This document shows, one piece after another, positions 8,818 through 16,400 of a stretch of DNA of 34,129 nt (positions are counted from its first letter, which is position 1; every line of letters starts with the position of its first letter). Origin of the DNA: Ignavibacteriales bacterium. Lineage in GTDB: Bacteria; Bacteroidota; Ignavibacteria; Ignavibacteriales; Ignavibacteriaceae. The notes beneath the pieces were generated by a model. The model was not told the DNA's origin, made no database searches, and worked only from the letters and a program-made list of their open reading frames with translations. Location of the stretch: positions 1 to 34,129 of the forward strand of contig JAGUYG010000096.1 of the NCBI GenBank assembly GCA_020061465.1, in the 5' to 3' direction. Both the position numbers and the translations under genes were made by a program.

Positions 8818-9531
8818 TCAAGTTTTTTGATTAAGATCAAGCCCGTGCTGTTTGAACAAGTCATAGTACTTTTGGGCAACTAAGTTTTTAATTTCATCAA
8901 GGTCCTCAATGAAATTAACCAGAACCAAATCGCCGCTGAACCTGAAATAATAATCGGTTAAGAGATTTATATATTCCAGGGTCAGTTTAGATATTGCATC
9001 GAAAGAAAAAATTGTATTACTGCCAAGTTCATCCAGGCTTCTTTTCTCATCGGGACGCAGAGCTTCTTCGCTGCTTAATTCGGAATAATCGTCAACCTTT
9101 TCTTCAAGCTCTTTGTGAATTGCCCAATTTCTTGCAAGCTGTAATAAAGTATCAAGAACTTTGCTAAGCATTGCTTCGCGCTCTGCTTTATAGCTCTCTA
9201 AAGTTTTCATTGGCTTAGTAATTTCCTTCGATTCAATCTCCAGCTTATTCAGCAATGCCGAAAGGTTTACGTTAGAGTATTCCTTATCAACAATCTGCTT
9301 AAACTTAAAGTGAATATTTTCGTCGAAAGCAATTTCGCGGTCATTGTTTATTCCGTATCTCAAAAGCAGCTCGATTATATCTACTCTTCGATCCGGAAAA
9401 CGTCGTTCTAAAAACTCTTCGGTGTAATAGAAACTTTCAGAAGCTTCACCGGGATTTTCCAGCAAGCTTACTAAATATGACCTCAATCTTAACAGTGTGA
9501 AAAAGAGATCTGATTTTGCTGACTCCATCAT
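8818..9531 (-). CDS. Hypothetical protein, 237 residues, mostly helical
   Basis: I do not recognise this protein. It has no signal peptide or membrane segment and is rich in Leu, Glu, Asp and Lys. Much of it looks alpha-helical, including ITKPMKTLESYKAEREAML (about residues 102-120) and an acidic stretch VDDYSELSSEEALRPDEKRS. It ends DLFKQHGLDLNQKT. Cytoplasmic location is inferred. Two consecutive ATG codons (9531 and 9528) are possible starts. Composition is uniform with neighbouring genes and the frame is long and clean, so I regard it as a real gene. It is divergent from the lipoprotein gene at 9743 and preceded (on its own strand) by 210 bp; nothing around it suggests a role. Confidence 0.75.
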   Translation of the reverse strand: MMESAKSDLFFTLLRLRSYLVSLLENPGEASESFYYTEEFLERRFPDRRVDIIELLLRYGINNDREIAFDENIHFKFKQIVDKEYSNVNLSALLNKLEIESKEITKPMKTLESYKAEREAMLSKVLDTLLQLARNWAIHKELEEKVDDYSELSSEEALRPDEKRSLDELGSNTIFSFDAISKLTLEYINLLTDYYFRFSGDLVLVNFIEDLDEIKNLVAQKYYDLFKQHGLDLNQKT

Positions 9532-9681
9532 TAGCTACTCCATTAATAATTCTCATTGAAATTTATACGCCTTTGTTAAAAAGTGCAAATTAAAATCGAT
9601 AATGTTCGGCATACCATTGACAGTACAGACGAAAATCAATTATGAATAACGGAAACAGAATCTGAGGTTGAATAATTATCA

Positions 9682-9712
9682 TTGTGTCTAATTAGTAAAT
9701 GAGCTATTTTTT
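9682..9712 (+). promoter_or_regulatory. Candidate Bacteroidota-type promoter
   Basis: TTG at 9682-9684, 20 bases, then TATTTTTT at 9705-9712, close to the -33 TTTG / -7 TAnnTTTG pattern. It sits about 30 bases before the lipoprotein start at 9743, leaving a short leader with the ribosome site GAAGGGG. Confidence 0.4.
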
Positions 9713-9742
9713 CAATTGTAAAACCCGGGTGAAGGGGATATT

Positions 9743-10195
9743 ATGAAAACAAAAACGATTTATCTTTATACAGTTGTATTTATTGCTGCCGCTTTAATTG
9801 CTTCATGTCTGGAACTAAATTCGGTTTCCTCAATTTCAGGTTCTATCAAATATGGTTCATTTGAAGATTTAGGCTGCACCCCTGATGGGTCATTAGCCAA
9901 AATAAATGATGAGGTAATATTTAATTGGGAATATTCAAATAACCATTTGAGCTTAGAGTTTTTATTTTCGACTCATTGTTCGGCAGAATGTAAGGACAGC
10001 GTTTTGATATCTGAAAATCTGATTCACATCTATTTGGCTGATACGAGTGATTACGCTGCTAGGTGTATTTGCCGGCTGCATGAAAAATTTGATTTTCAAG
10101 TATTCAATCAAAGCCAAATAAGAGTTCTATTCAGCTATAAAGCATACGCATCAACTGAATTTCAACTACTAATTGATCAAACGATAAATTTATAA
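9743..10195 (+). CDS. Small putative lipoprotein
   Basis: 150 residues. The N-terminus MKTKTIYLYTVVFIAAALIA followed by SC is a clear lipoprotein signal with the lipidated Cys at 22, so the protein should be anchored in an envelope membrane facing the periplasm or outside. The mature part is ~128 residues, has paired cysteines (STHCSAECKD; ARCICRLH) that could form disulfides, and alternates hydrophobic residues as in a small beta-sandwich. I do not recognise a family. GAAGGGG seven or so bases before the ATG is a strong ribosome site. It stands alone, divergent from the gene on its left and convergent with AMP nucleosidase on its right. Confidence 0.75.
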   Translation: MKTKTIYLYTVVFIAAALIASCLELNSVSSISGSIKYGSFEDLGCTPDGSLAKINDEVIFNWEYSNNHLSLEFLFSTHCSAECKDSVLISENLIHIYLADTSDYAARCICRLHEKFDFQVFNQSQIRVLFSYKAYASTEFQLLIDQTINL

Positions 10196-10352
10196 GTCAA
10201 TAGGTTTTAATTTTTATTTAGTAAGCAAATTGCGTACACTTTAGTAAAATTATTATCGATATAAAATCAATCTTGCACTATCTATAAATTTAAAACCCTT
10301 CTTCATTATTCATTAATTGTCCGAAGGATGCTGTGCAATTAGTGTTGGTCAT

Positions 10353-10379
10353 TTCCTGAATCTGTCATGTGGTCAGGAA
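10353..10379. terminator. Hairpin between convergent genes
   Basis: TTCCTGA (10353-10359) and TCAGGAA (10373-10379) form a 7-bp stem with a 13-base loop. A GGATC-family fragment, TCCGAAGGAT, lies at 10320-10329. The hairpin lies between the converging lipoprotein and AMP nucleosidase genes and could end transcription in one or both directions, but no long T run follows on either strand, so it may be only a repeat. Confidence 0.3.
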
Positions 10380-10408
10380 GGTTTTAGTTCCTTACCTTTT
10401 AGAGTAAG

Positions 10409-11185
10409 TTAATACTTAAAATGCTTTATCTTTTCACCTTTGGCTCCGATATCCGTCATTGCCTCAATGCCAATTTGTAAATGAAGCTCTGAAAATTTTT
10501 CTGTTACCAATTTATCCGATTTTTCTGTTTTCACTCCTTCGGGAATCATTGGCACATCGGAAACAAGTAACAGTGCTCCGCGGGGGATTTCATTAACCAG
10601 TCCCACAACAAATAGTGTAGCCGTTTCCATATCAATTCCGATAGTGTATAAGCTCTTCAAATATTTCTTGAAGACTGTATCCCATTCCCAAACTCGCCGG
10701 TTGGTTGAGTAGATAACGCCGGTTCTGTAATCCAAGCCGTGTTCGACGATCTTATCGGAAACAAATTTATGTAATTTAAAAGAAGGCAATGCGGGTACTT
10801 CTTTCGGTAGATAATCATCGCTAGTTCCCTCACCGCGTATTGCCGCAATCGGTAAAATAAAATGACCGATTTCGGTTGAACGTTTTAAGCCGCCGCATTT
10901 GCCCAAGAAAAGTACGCCTTTCGGTTTGCGGGCAACAAGCAGATCCATTATAGTTGCAGCGTTAGCCGAGCCTATTCCAAAATTAATAATGGTAAGACCC
11001 GAATTATTTGTGCAAGTTTGCATTGGTCTTCCGATCCCTTTTATTTCGCAGTTGAACATTTCGGCAAAACCGGTTAAGTAATTATGAAAATTTGTGAGAA
11101 GCATATAATCGCCAAACTCATCTATGTTTGTCCCGGTATAGCGCGGAAGCCAGTTTTTAGCAATTTCCAATTTTGTTTTCATCAT
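10409..11185 (-). CDS. amn: AMP nucleosidase, short Bacteroidota form
   Basis: 258 residues; hydrolyses AMP to adenine and ribose 5-phosphate in the cytoplasm. It belongs to the purine nucleoside phosphorylase superfamily: TIINFGIGSANAATIMDLL (phosphate/ribose site), KPKGVLFLGKCGGLK, FILPIAAIRGEGTSDDYLP, the DMETATLF motif with the substrate-binding Met-Glu, and LLLVSDVPM. Unlike the ~480-residue proteobacterial Amn it lacks the long N-terminal regulatory domain; this short form is common in Bacteroidota. Two ATGs in tandem (11185, 11182) are possible starts, preceded by GCAGG. It is divergent from the rhomboid gene. The adenine-related function has no evident link to the purine-oxidising xdh operon 5 kb away. 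Confidence 0.88.
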   Translation of the reverse strand: MMKTKLEIAKNWLPRYTGTNIDEFGDYMLLTNFHNYLTGFAEMFNCEIKGIGRPMQTCTNNSGLTIINFGIGSANAATIMDLLVARKPKGVLFLGKCGGLKRSTEIGHFILPIAAIRGEGTSDDYLPKEVPALPSFKLHKFVSDKIVEHGLDYRTGVIYSTNRRVWEWDTVFKKYLKSLYTIGIDMETATLFVVGLVNEIPRGALLLVSDVPMIPEGVKTEKSDKLVTEKFSELHLQIGIEAMTDIGAKGEKIKHFKY

Positions 11186-11287
11186 ACCTGCTTTGTTAAT
11201 TAGTTGGTTTTAGTAAAAGAAATATTTAAATAGAAATTAAGATTAAACGAATTATTTTAGTATTGTTAAGTAAAAATAATTTGAATT

Positions 11288-11944
11288 ATGTCGGAAGAAA
11301 AGAAAAAATTTTATAAAAGCCTAATTGTTCCGTGTTTGTTTATAGCAGTGATTTGGATAATAAAATTATCAGAAACTGTTTTTGAATTTTCATTACAGAG
11401 CTACGGTATACGCCCAGGGAGCTTATCCGGATTAATCGGAGTATTAACCTCGCCATTAGTTCACGCCGATTACGATCATCTGCTTGCCAATACGTTTCCA
11501 ATTCTATTATTGGGGACAGGAATTTCATATTTCTATAAAAATTCTTTCATAAAAGTTTTTCTGATAGTATATCTTTTAGGTGGTCTTTTAGTTTGGCTAT
11601 TTGGTCGTTCGGCTAATCATATAGGAGCGAGCGGATTGATTTACGGCTTTGTCGCATTTTTATTTTTCAGCGGTGTTATAAGGCGTGATATTAGAGCCAT
11701 TGCGCTATCTTTAATTGTTACATTTCTATACGGCAGCTTAATTTGGGGTGTTCTTCCGTTAGATCAAAAAATATCGTGGGAGTCCCACTTATTCGGGGCA
11801 GTAACAGGAATAATTTGTGCATTCTTATTTATGAAAACCGATCCCTATAAAAAATATGATTGGGAAGATGAAACGGATACAGCGGATCCGTCTAAACTTG
11901 AAATTTCTTACGATAACGAGTATTATAATAATGAAGAAAAATAA
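11288..11944 (+). CDS. Rhomboid-family intramembrane serine protease
   Basis: 218 residues with about six hydrophobic segments. The catalytic serine is Ser115 in HIGASGLIYG, the catalytic histidine is His167 in SWESHLFGAVTG, and the conserved His64/Asn68 pair is in the HLLAN loop after the first membrane helix. All hallmark residues of an active rhomboid are therefore present. It should cleave single-pass membrane proteins within the bilayer. The C-terminal ~35 residues are acidic and cytoplasmic (DWEDETDTADPS). Upstream no clear ribosome site is seen, as is common in this phylum. It is followed by a separately started serine-protease lipoprotein gene 72 bases downstream; the two may be co-transcribed. 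Confidence 0.92.
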   Translation: MSEEKKKFYKSLIVPCLFIAVIWIIKLSETVFEFSLQSYGIRPGSLSGLIGVLTSPLVHADYDHLLANTFPILLLGTGISYFYKNSFIKVFLIVYLLGGLLVWLFGRSANHIGASGLIYGFVAFLFFSGVIRRDIRAIALSLIVTFLYGSLIWGVLPLDQKISWESHLFGAVTGIICAFLFMKTDPYKKYDWEDETDTADPSKLEISYDNEYYNNEEK

Positions 11945-12016
11945 ATGTCTCATCAACCTCGGCATGTTTAATAGAAATTAGAAAAATAATTGACTACTGT
12001 ATTAACGGGGGCTTAT

Positions 12017-13048
12017 ATGAAAAGAAAAATTTACCCTGTAATAACTTTATTGCTGCTTCTTCCCTTGTCTCTTTCTTGTTCGTCTGCTATATATCAAGCT
12101 GCATATCCTACTCTGAACGATGGAAAATACGACAGTGAATTTCCATATAAAAACTGCTCACAAGAACTGGAAGAATTAGGCAAAAGTGTTAAGCTCATTA
12201 TATCAATGGCTTTTTACAAGACGCATATTTTTGGCGAAAAAAGTTTGCTTAAACTTGAAGAATTAAGCAGCGATGTAATATCTCAAAAAGCAATTGAAAC
12301 ATCATACTTCGATAAAAATGAATCGGGATCCGCTACAATTATTTTTTCAAGCGGAGGGAAAATTGCTTTGATTACATGCGCCCACGTAGTTGAATTTCCC
12401 GACACGCTCTTTACTTATTTTGCCGGAGAAGGAGGCGTGATGACGGATTACCTTCAAAGTGTATCTTTTAAGGTCTCTCAATCAACTTATATTGCTGAGT
12501 TTTCCGATATAGGAGAACTCGAAATTCTGTTGTTGGATAGAACGCTTGATATAGCAGTGTTAGGCAAAAATGTAGGTGCGCAATACAATTTTAGATTCCC
12601 GCCGCTTAGATATCCTTACGGTAAAGCGAAAGAATTAGAATGGGGCTCGTTCGTTTATATGTTCGGTTATCCGATGAATTTTAAAATGGTTTCGAAAGGA
12701 ATAGTAAGCAGTCCGAACAGAGATAAAAAAGGTTCCTTTTTATTAGACGCTGTAGTCAACCGCGGATTTAGCGGAGGAACCGTGCTGGCGATAAGAGATG
12801 GCGTACCAAATTTTGAATGGGTTGGTATTGTTAAATCTGTCCCTGCCGATTTATTGTACATCTTACGACCTAAAGAATTGAAAACAGGTTATGAATACAG
12901 CACAAAAATACCATACACCGGAGATGTTTATGTAGATAAAAGACTATCAATGAATTACGGAATTACATTTGTGATATCTATTGAATCGATACTCGAATAT
13001 TTAGAGGCGAATAAAAAAACGTTACGACGGAAGGGATATGAACTATAA
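12017..13048 (+). CDS. Trypsin-like serine protease lipoprotein
   Basis: 343 residues from the ATG at 12017, chosen over the upstream TTG at 11990 because it gives a proper signal (MKRKIYPVITLLLLLPLSLS, then lipidated Cys21) and has GGGG just before it. The peptidase core shows a complete chymotrypsin-type triad: His123 in LITCAHVVEF, Asp178 in DRTLDIAVLG, Ser252 in VNRGFSGGTVLAI. FGYPMNF and GIVSS occupy the usual strand positions, as in DegP/HtrA-like trypsin folds, but I see no PDZ domain. It should be anchored in the envelope. The target is unknown. The neighbouring rhomboid protease suggests, without proving, a shared role in envelope proteolysis. Confidence 0.8.
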   Translation: MKRKIYPVITLLLLLPLSLSCSSAIYQAAYPTLNDGKYDSEFPYKNCSQELEELGKSVKLIISMAFYKTHIFGEKSLLKLEELSSDVISQKAIETSYFDKNESGSATIIFSSGGKIALITCAHVVEFPDTLFTYFAGEGGVMTDYLQSVSFKVSQSTYIAEFSDIGELEILLLDRTLDIAVLGKNVGAQYNFRFPPLRYPYGKAKELEWGSFVYMFGYPMNFKMVSKGIVSSPNRDKKGSFLLDAVVNRGFSGGTVLAIRDGVPNFEWVGIVKSVPADLLYILRPKELKTGYEYSTKIPYTGDVYVDKRLSMNYGITFVISIESILEYLEANKKTLRRKGYEL

Positions 13049-13072
13049 TTTATTAGCCGGGCGAGGATGAAC

Positions 13073-13096
13073 AATTAAGAATTAGGAATTAGGAAT
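13073..13096. repeat. 24-bp repeat, left copy
   Basis: It begins AATTAAGAATTAGGAATTAG. An identical 24-base copy in the same orientation is at 14916-14939. Internally it is a run of GAATTAG units, a type of low-complexity repeat frequent between genes in this group. The left copy is followed by related GAAGAATGAAAATTCAAAATT sequence. Confidence 0.85.
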
Positions 13097-13230
13097 GAAG
13101 AATGAAAATTCAAAATTAAATGAGAAGATAATTCGTGGATTAAGCAGCTTATCCTCTTGTTCGATTTACGAACATCGGATTCACTTTTTTCTTGTAACCC
13201 GTTTCCATTTTTTCAACTGAAGGGAGTATT

Positions 13231-14928
13231 ATGAAAAAAATTAACAGAAGAGAATTCATCTACAGTTCTTCAATTACCGGCGCATCAATTTTCGTTATGA
13301 GTAATCCGGTTTACAGTTATTTCAGCCGTCCTAAGGGATTTGATATTTTAATAAAAGGCGGGACAATCCTTAACGGCAGCGGGCAATCCGGATTCATTGC
13401 AGACTTAGGTATTAAAGACGGGATAATCTCTGCGATAGGAAATTTAAATGAATCCGAAGCCGCTCACATTATAAATGCTAATGGTTTACATGTTGCACCG
13501 GGTTTTATCGATTTCCATTCGCATACCGATGCAGGATTGATAATTAATCCAAAAGCCGAAAGCAAAATAAGACAGGGAGTTACTACCGAAATTTGCGGGC
13601 AGGACGGTTCGTCGTGGGCGCCGGTCGGCGGTCCCGATTTGCAGCGCACGCTCGATGCTTTCAAAAAAAATTATTTTGAAGAATTAACCTGGAGAACTTT
13701 CGAAGAATTTTTATCTGATTTTTCAAAAAGAAAATTTTCTATTAATCTTGCTTCAATGCTTGGTTTAGGAACAGTAAGAGAATTTGTAGTAGGATTGGAT
13801 GATAGACCCGCAACTACTAATGAAATGATGCTAATGAAAGAAGAAGTGATTAAAGCTTCAAACGCCGGAGCCGTTGGATTGTCAACCGGATTAGAATATA
13901 CACCGGGCAGTTTCGCTTCAACCGAAGAGTTAATTGAATTAGTTAAAGCCGCACCTCTTAAAGCAAGGTTATACTCAACGCACATGCGAAACGAGGATAA
14001 CTTTGTGCTCGAAGCAATTGATGAAGCAATAAGAATTGCAAGAGAATCCGATGCACGGCTTCAAATAGCACACTTAAAAACACAAGGGAAAACTAACTGG
14101 CACAAAGCAAGCTTAGCACTTGAGAGAATCGACAAAGCCGCAGCGGAAGGATTGGAAATCCACGCTGATCGTTATCCCTATGTAGCTTATCATACAAATT
14201 TATCATCGCTGTTTCCTTTATGGTCGAGGGACGGAGGAACAGAAAAATTTCTTCAAAGATTAAAAGATAATTCTCTTACAAAAGATATAAGAGAGCATGT
14301 TGAAAAAAAGGTGGATAATTTGGACGGCGAATGGAATGGAATTTTAATTTCGAGCATCGGCAAAGAAGAATTAAAAAATCTTCAGGGAAAAACGATAAAG
14401 CAAATTGCTGAAAAACGCAGTGCCGATTATTTCGAAACGGCGGTCAATATCCTGATTGATACTAATAACTCAGCAATGATGATGGGATTTGGAATGGAAG
14501 AAAAATCTACGGAAGAAATTTTAGCTCATCCGCGTGTAATGATTTCCTCTGATGCAGGCGCACATGCACCGTATCCGCCGATGACGCGAAGTATTGCGCA
14601 TCCGCGCGCTTACGGTACTTTTCCGCGTGCGATTGCAAAATATGTTCGCGAAAGAAATATTTGTTCTCTTGAAGAGATGATAAAAAAAATGACATCAATG
14701 CCTGCTGATAAACTCGGTTTAAATGATAGAGGAAGATTACTGGAAGGAAAAACCGCCGATGTAGTAATTTTTGATTATAAAACTATTCAGGACAAAGCCA
14801 CCTTTGTTGAACCTCACCAATATCCCGAAGGAATTCCACATGTAATAGTGAACGGAGAAATGGTAATACACAACGGCGAACACACCGGAGCTATGCCGGG
14901 GAAAACGCTGAAATTAATTAAGAATTAG
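13231..14928 (+). CDS. N-acyl-D-amino-acid deacylase / D-aminoacylase family amidohydrolase
   Basis: 565 residues. A twin-arginine-like leader (KINRREFIYSSSITGASIFV) suggests export, possibly by the Tat route. The rest is a metal-dependent amidohydrolase: DILIKGGTILNGSGQSG (first beta-domain), GFIDFHSHTDAG with metal ligands His96 and His98, GVTTEICGQDG with Cys122 near where D-aminoacylases have a metal-bridging Cys, GLEYTPGSF, THMRNED, QIAHLKTQGK, SSDAGAHAPYP, and the closing KTADVVIFD and PHVIVNGEMVI. Such enzymes remove acyl groups from N-acyl-D-amino acids; D-stereospecific substrate range cannot be read from the sequence. GAAGGGAG supports the start. The last codons and stop (LIKN-stop) are supplied by the 24-bp repeat at 14916-14939, so the native C-terminus may once have been different. 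Confidence 0.85.
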   Translation: MKKINRREFIYSSSITGASIFVMSNPVYSYFSRPKGFDILIKGGTILNGSGQSGFIADLGIKDGIISAIGNLNESEAAHIINANGLHVAPGFIDFHSHTDAGLIINPKAESKIRQGVTTEICGQDGSSWAPVGGPDLQRTLDAFKKNYFEELTWRTFEEFLSDFSKRKFSINLASMLGLGTVREFVVGLDDRPATTNEMMLMKEEVIKASNAGAVGLSTGLEYTPGSFASTEELIELVKAAPLKARLYSTHMRNEDNFVLEAIDEAIRIARESDARLQIAHLKTQGKTNWHKASLALERIDKAAAEGLEIHADRYPYVAYHTNLSSLFPLWSRDGGTEKFLQRLKDNSLTKDIREHVEKKVDNLDGEWNGILISSIGKEELKNLQGKTIKQIAEKRSADYFETAVNILIDTNNSAMMMGFGMEEKSTEEILAHPRVMISSDAGAHAPYPPMTRSIAHPRAYGTFPRAIAKYVRERNICSLEEMIKKMTSMPADKLGLNDRGRLLEGKTADVVIFDYKTIQDKATFVEPHQYPEGIPHVIVNGEMVIHNGEHTGAMPGKTLKLIKN

Positions 14929-14939
14929 GAATTAGGAAT
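14916..14939. repeat. 24-bp repeat, right copy, overlapping the D-aminoacylase stop
   Basis: Identical to 13073-13096. The TAG stop of the D-aminoacylase gene (14926-14928) lies inside it. The two direct copies bracket the whole gene. Confidence 0.85.
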
Positions 14940-15393
14940 AATCAATCTATGTTGCGAATTCATAAGTAAGATTAATTTTATTAGAAGTTAGATAGAATGA
15001 ATAACATTTAACATAAAATAACAAATGAATAATAATGAAGAGTAAAAAACACTTAGTCGAATATGAACAATGATGAAGGGAAAGAAGCTTTGAAGTCTAA
15101 GTTAAATCATTAGATTAAATTTTATTTACAAATTTTACCAAAAACATTCCTTCGGAAGGAGAAATTTATAGGTGTAACAGAAAAAGTTACACAGCGTAGC
15201 AGTCAGACTGATCCTTCGGAAAAGCTACAAACAATCAGACTGATCCTTCGGAAAAGTTTGCTAAAAAAACAAACTTTTTTGACGCAGTAGCACAGAGATT
15301 TAAAAGGCTTTTTCTTAAATAATATTGAATAAGAATTTAACTACTAATTTCTAACTTCTGTCTTCTGATCCATGTCTTCTGATATCCCCTCCG
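14929..15393. other. 465-bp intergenic region with GGATC-family and other repeats
   Basis: No gene seen. After the GAATTAG repeat there is AT-rich sequence, then a CCTTCGGAAGG palindrome (15150-15160), then two copies of a 22-base unit beginning TCAGACTGATCCTTCGGAAA at 15203-15224 and 15235-15256, 32 bases apart. Near the end are repeated TCTTCTGAT strings (15361-15383) that abut the xdhC stop. Confidence 0.6.
15203..15256. repeat. Two 22-bp direct repeats of the GGATC family
   Basis: TCAGACTGATCCTTCGGAAA plus AG at 15203-15224 and 15235-15256, identical, with a 10-base spacer. It is a tandem pair of the half-palindrome ATCCTTCGGA. Confidence 0.8.
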
Positions 15394-16356
15394 TCATCCG
15401 CTGTTCTTTACGCTAATTACTTCCGCGGCAATGCTTACAGCAATTTCTTCAACCGTTTGGCTGTTGATACCTACTCCTATCGGCGCGTGAATTTTCTTTA
15501 AAAGTTCAAGCGACATTCCTTCTGCTTTTAGTTCGCTAAAAATTTTTTGAAGTTTCGCCGGACTTCCCATCAAACCGAGGTACCCTAATTTCTTTGGCAG
15601 AATTTGTTTCAATGCTAACTTATCTGTCGGATACGATGTGGTTACCACTGCCACATAAGAACCCGATCCTTCTTCGATATAATTACCGATTTGATTATAG
15701 TCCATTATTATTTTTTTATCGGCAAAAGTATTTTCTCTGATAGTTCTAACATCCTTTCTGTTGTCAAATACAATAACATAAAAACCGAGTATTGACATTT
15801 GTCTCGATAAAGCTAAACCAACATGTCCGCCGCCGCATATATAAAAAATATCCTTGGCTCCAATTATCTCTTCATAGCGCCATTGTTTTTCCGATTCGTA
15901 TTTAAAATTTATTTGAGAATTTACTGCACCATCAGAATCAAAAGAAATTCCCTTAGGAGTTATAACAAGAACACCTTTTTTATTCGATTTAAAAGTTTTG
16001 ATGATATTATTTACAACTTCCAAATCCGATGCATTCAGCGAACAGATAAAATTTGTCTGATTGCCTGCGCAAATCAAACCAGATTGTTTCTTGCTTGTCT
16101 TCTTGCTGTGGTAAAGTTTTTCGTAAATGCGGATTTTTTTCTTTGCCGTTAAATATTGTTCGCAATTCTTTAGCAGCTTAAATTCCATCTCGCCTCCGCC
16201 GATTGTGCCGATTGATTTTTGTCTTTTAGCTGCCGCCATCTTAAATCCGGCTCTGCCCGGCGAGCTTCCTTTCGAATCTAAAACTGCGGTTAATATAACC
16301 GGTTCATTTTTTTTGAGATAGGATTGTATGAATTTCCAAACGCTTAAATCTCTCAT
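15394..16356 (-). CDS. xdhC: XdhC/CoxI-family molybdenum cofactor maturation protein
   Basis: 320 residues. XdhC proteins bind molybdenum cofactor, help to install its terminal sulfido ligand and deliver it to xanthine dehydrogenase. Seen: the N-terminal domain with DSKGSSPGRAGFKM and GTIGGGEMEF, SGLICAGNQ, then a Rossmann domain FYICGGGHVGLALSRQMSIL followed by YVIVFDNRKDV, a VAVVTTSYPTDKLAL segment, and GYLGLMGSPAKLQKIFSEL; the end (HAPIGVGINSQTVEEIAVSI) is the usual family C-terminus. It is the third gene of the xdh operon, 44 bases after xdhB, consistent with a dedicated chaperone. Cytoplasmic. Confidence 0.9.
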   Translation of the reverse strand: MRDLSVWKFIQSYLKKNEPVILTAVLDSKGSSPGRAGFKMAAAKRQKSIGTIGGGEMEFKLLKNCEQYLTAKKKIRIYEKLYHSKKTSKKQSGLICAGNQTNFICSLNASDLEVVNNIIKTFKSNKKGVLVITPKGISFDSDGAVNSQINFKYESEKQWRYEEIIGAKDIFYICGGGHVGLALSRQMSILGFYVIVFDNRKDVRTIRENTFADKKIIMDYNQIGNYIEEGSGSYVAVVTTSYPTDKLALKQILPKKLGYLGLMGSPAKLQKIFSELKAEGMSLELLKKIHAPIGVGINSQTVEEIAVSIAAEVISVKNSG

Positions 16357-16400
16357 TTGAAATTTGCCTTGCTTCTTTAACGTGACGCAGTAAAAAAATT

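Noticed and set aside
13158-13174. TGTTCG-attta-CGAACA as an operator for the D-aminoacylase gene
   Set aside because: Short 6-base arms, no promoter positioned around it, single occurrence; too weak to call.
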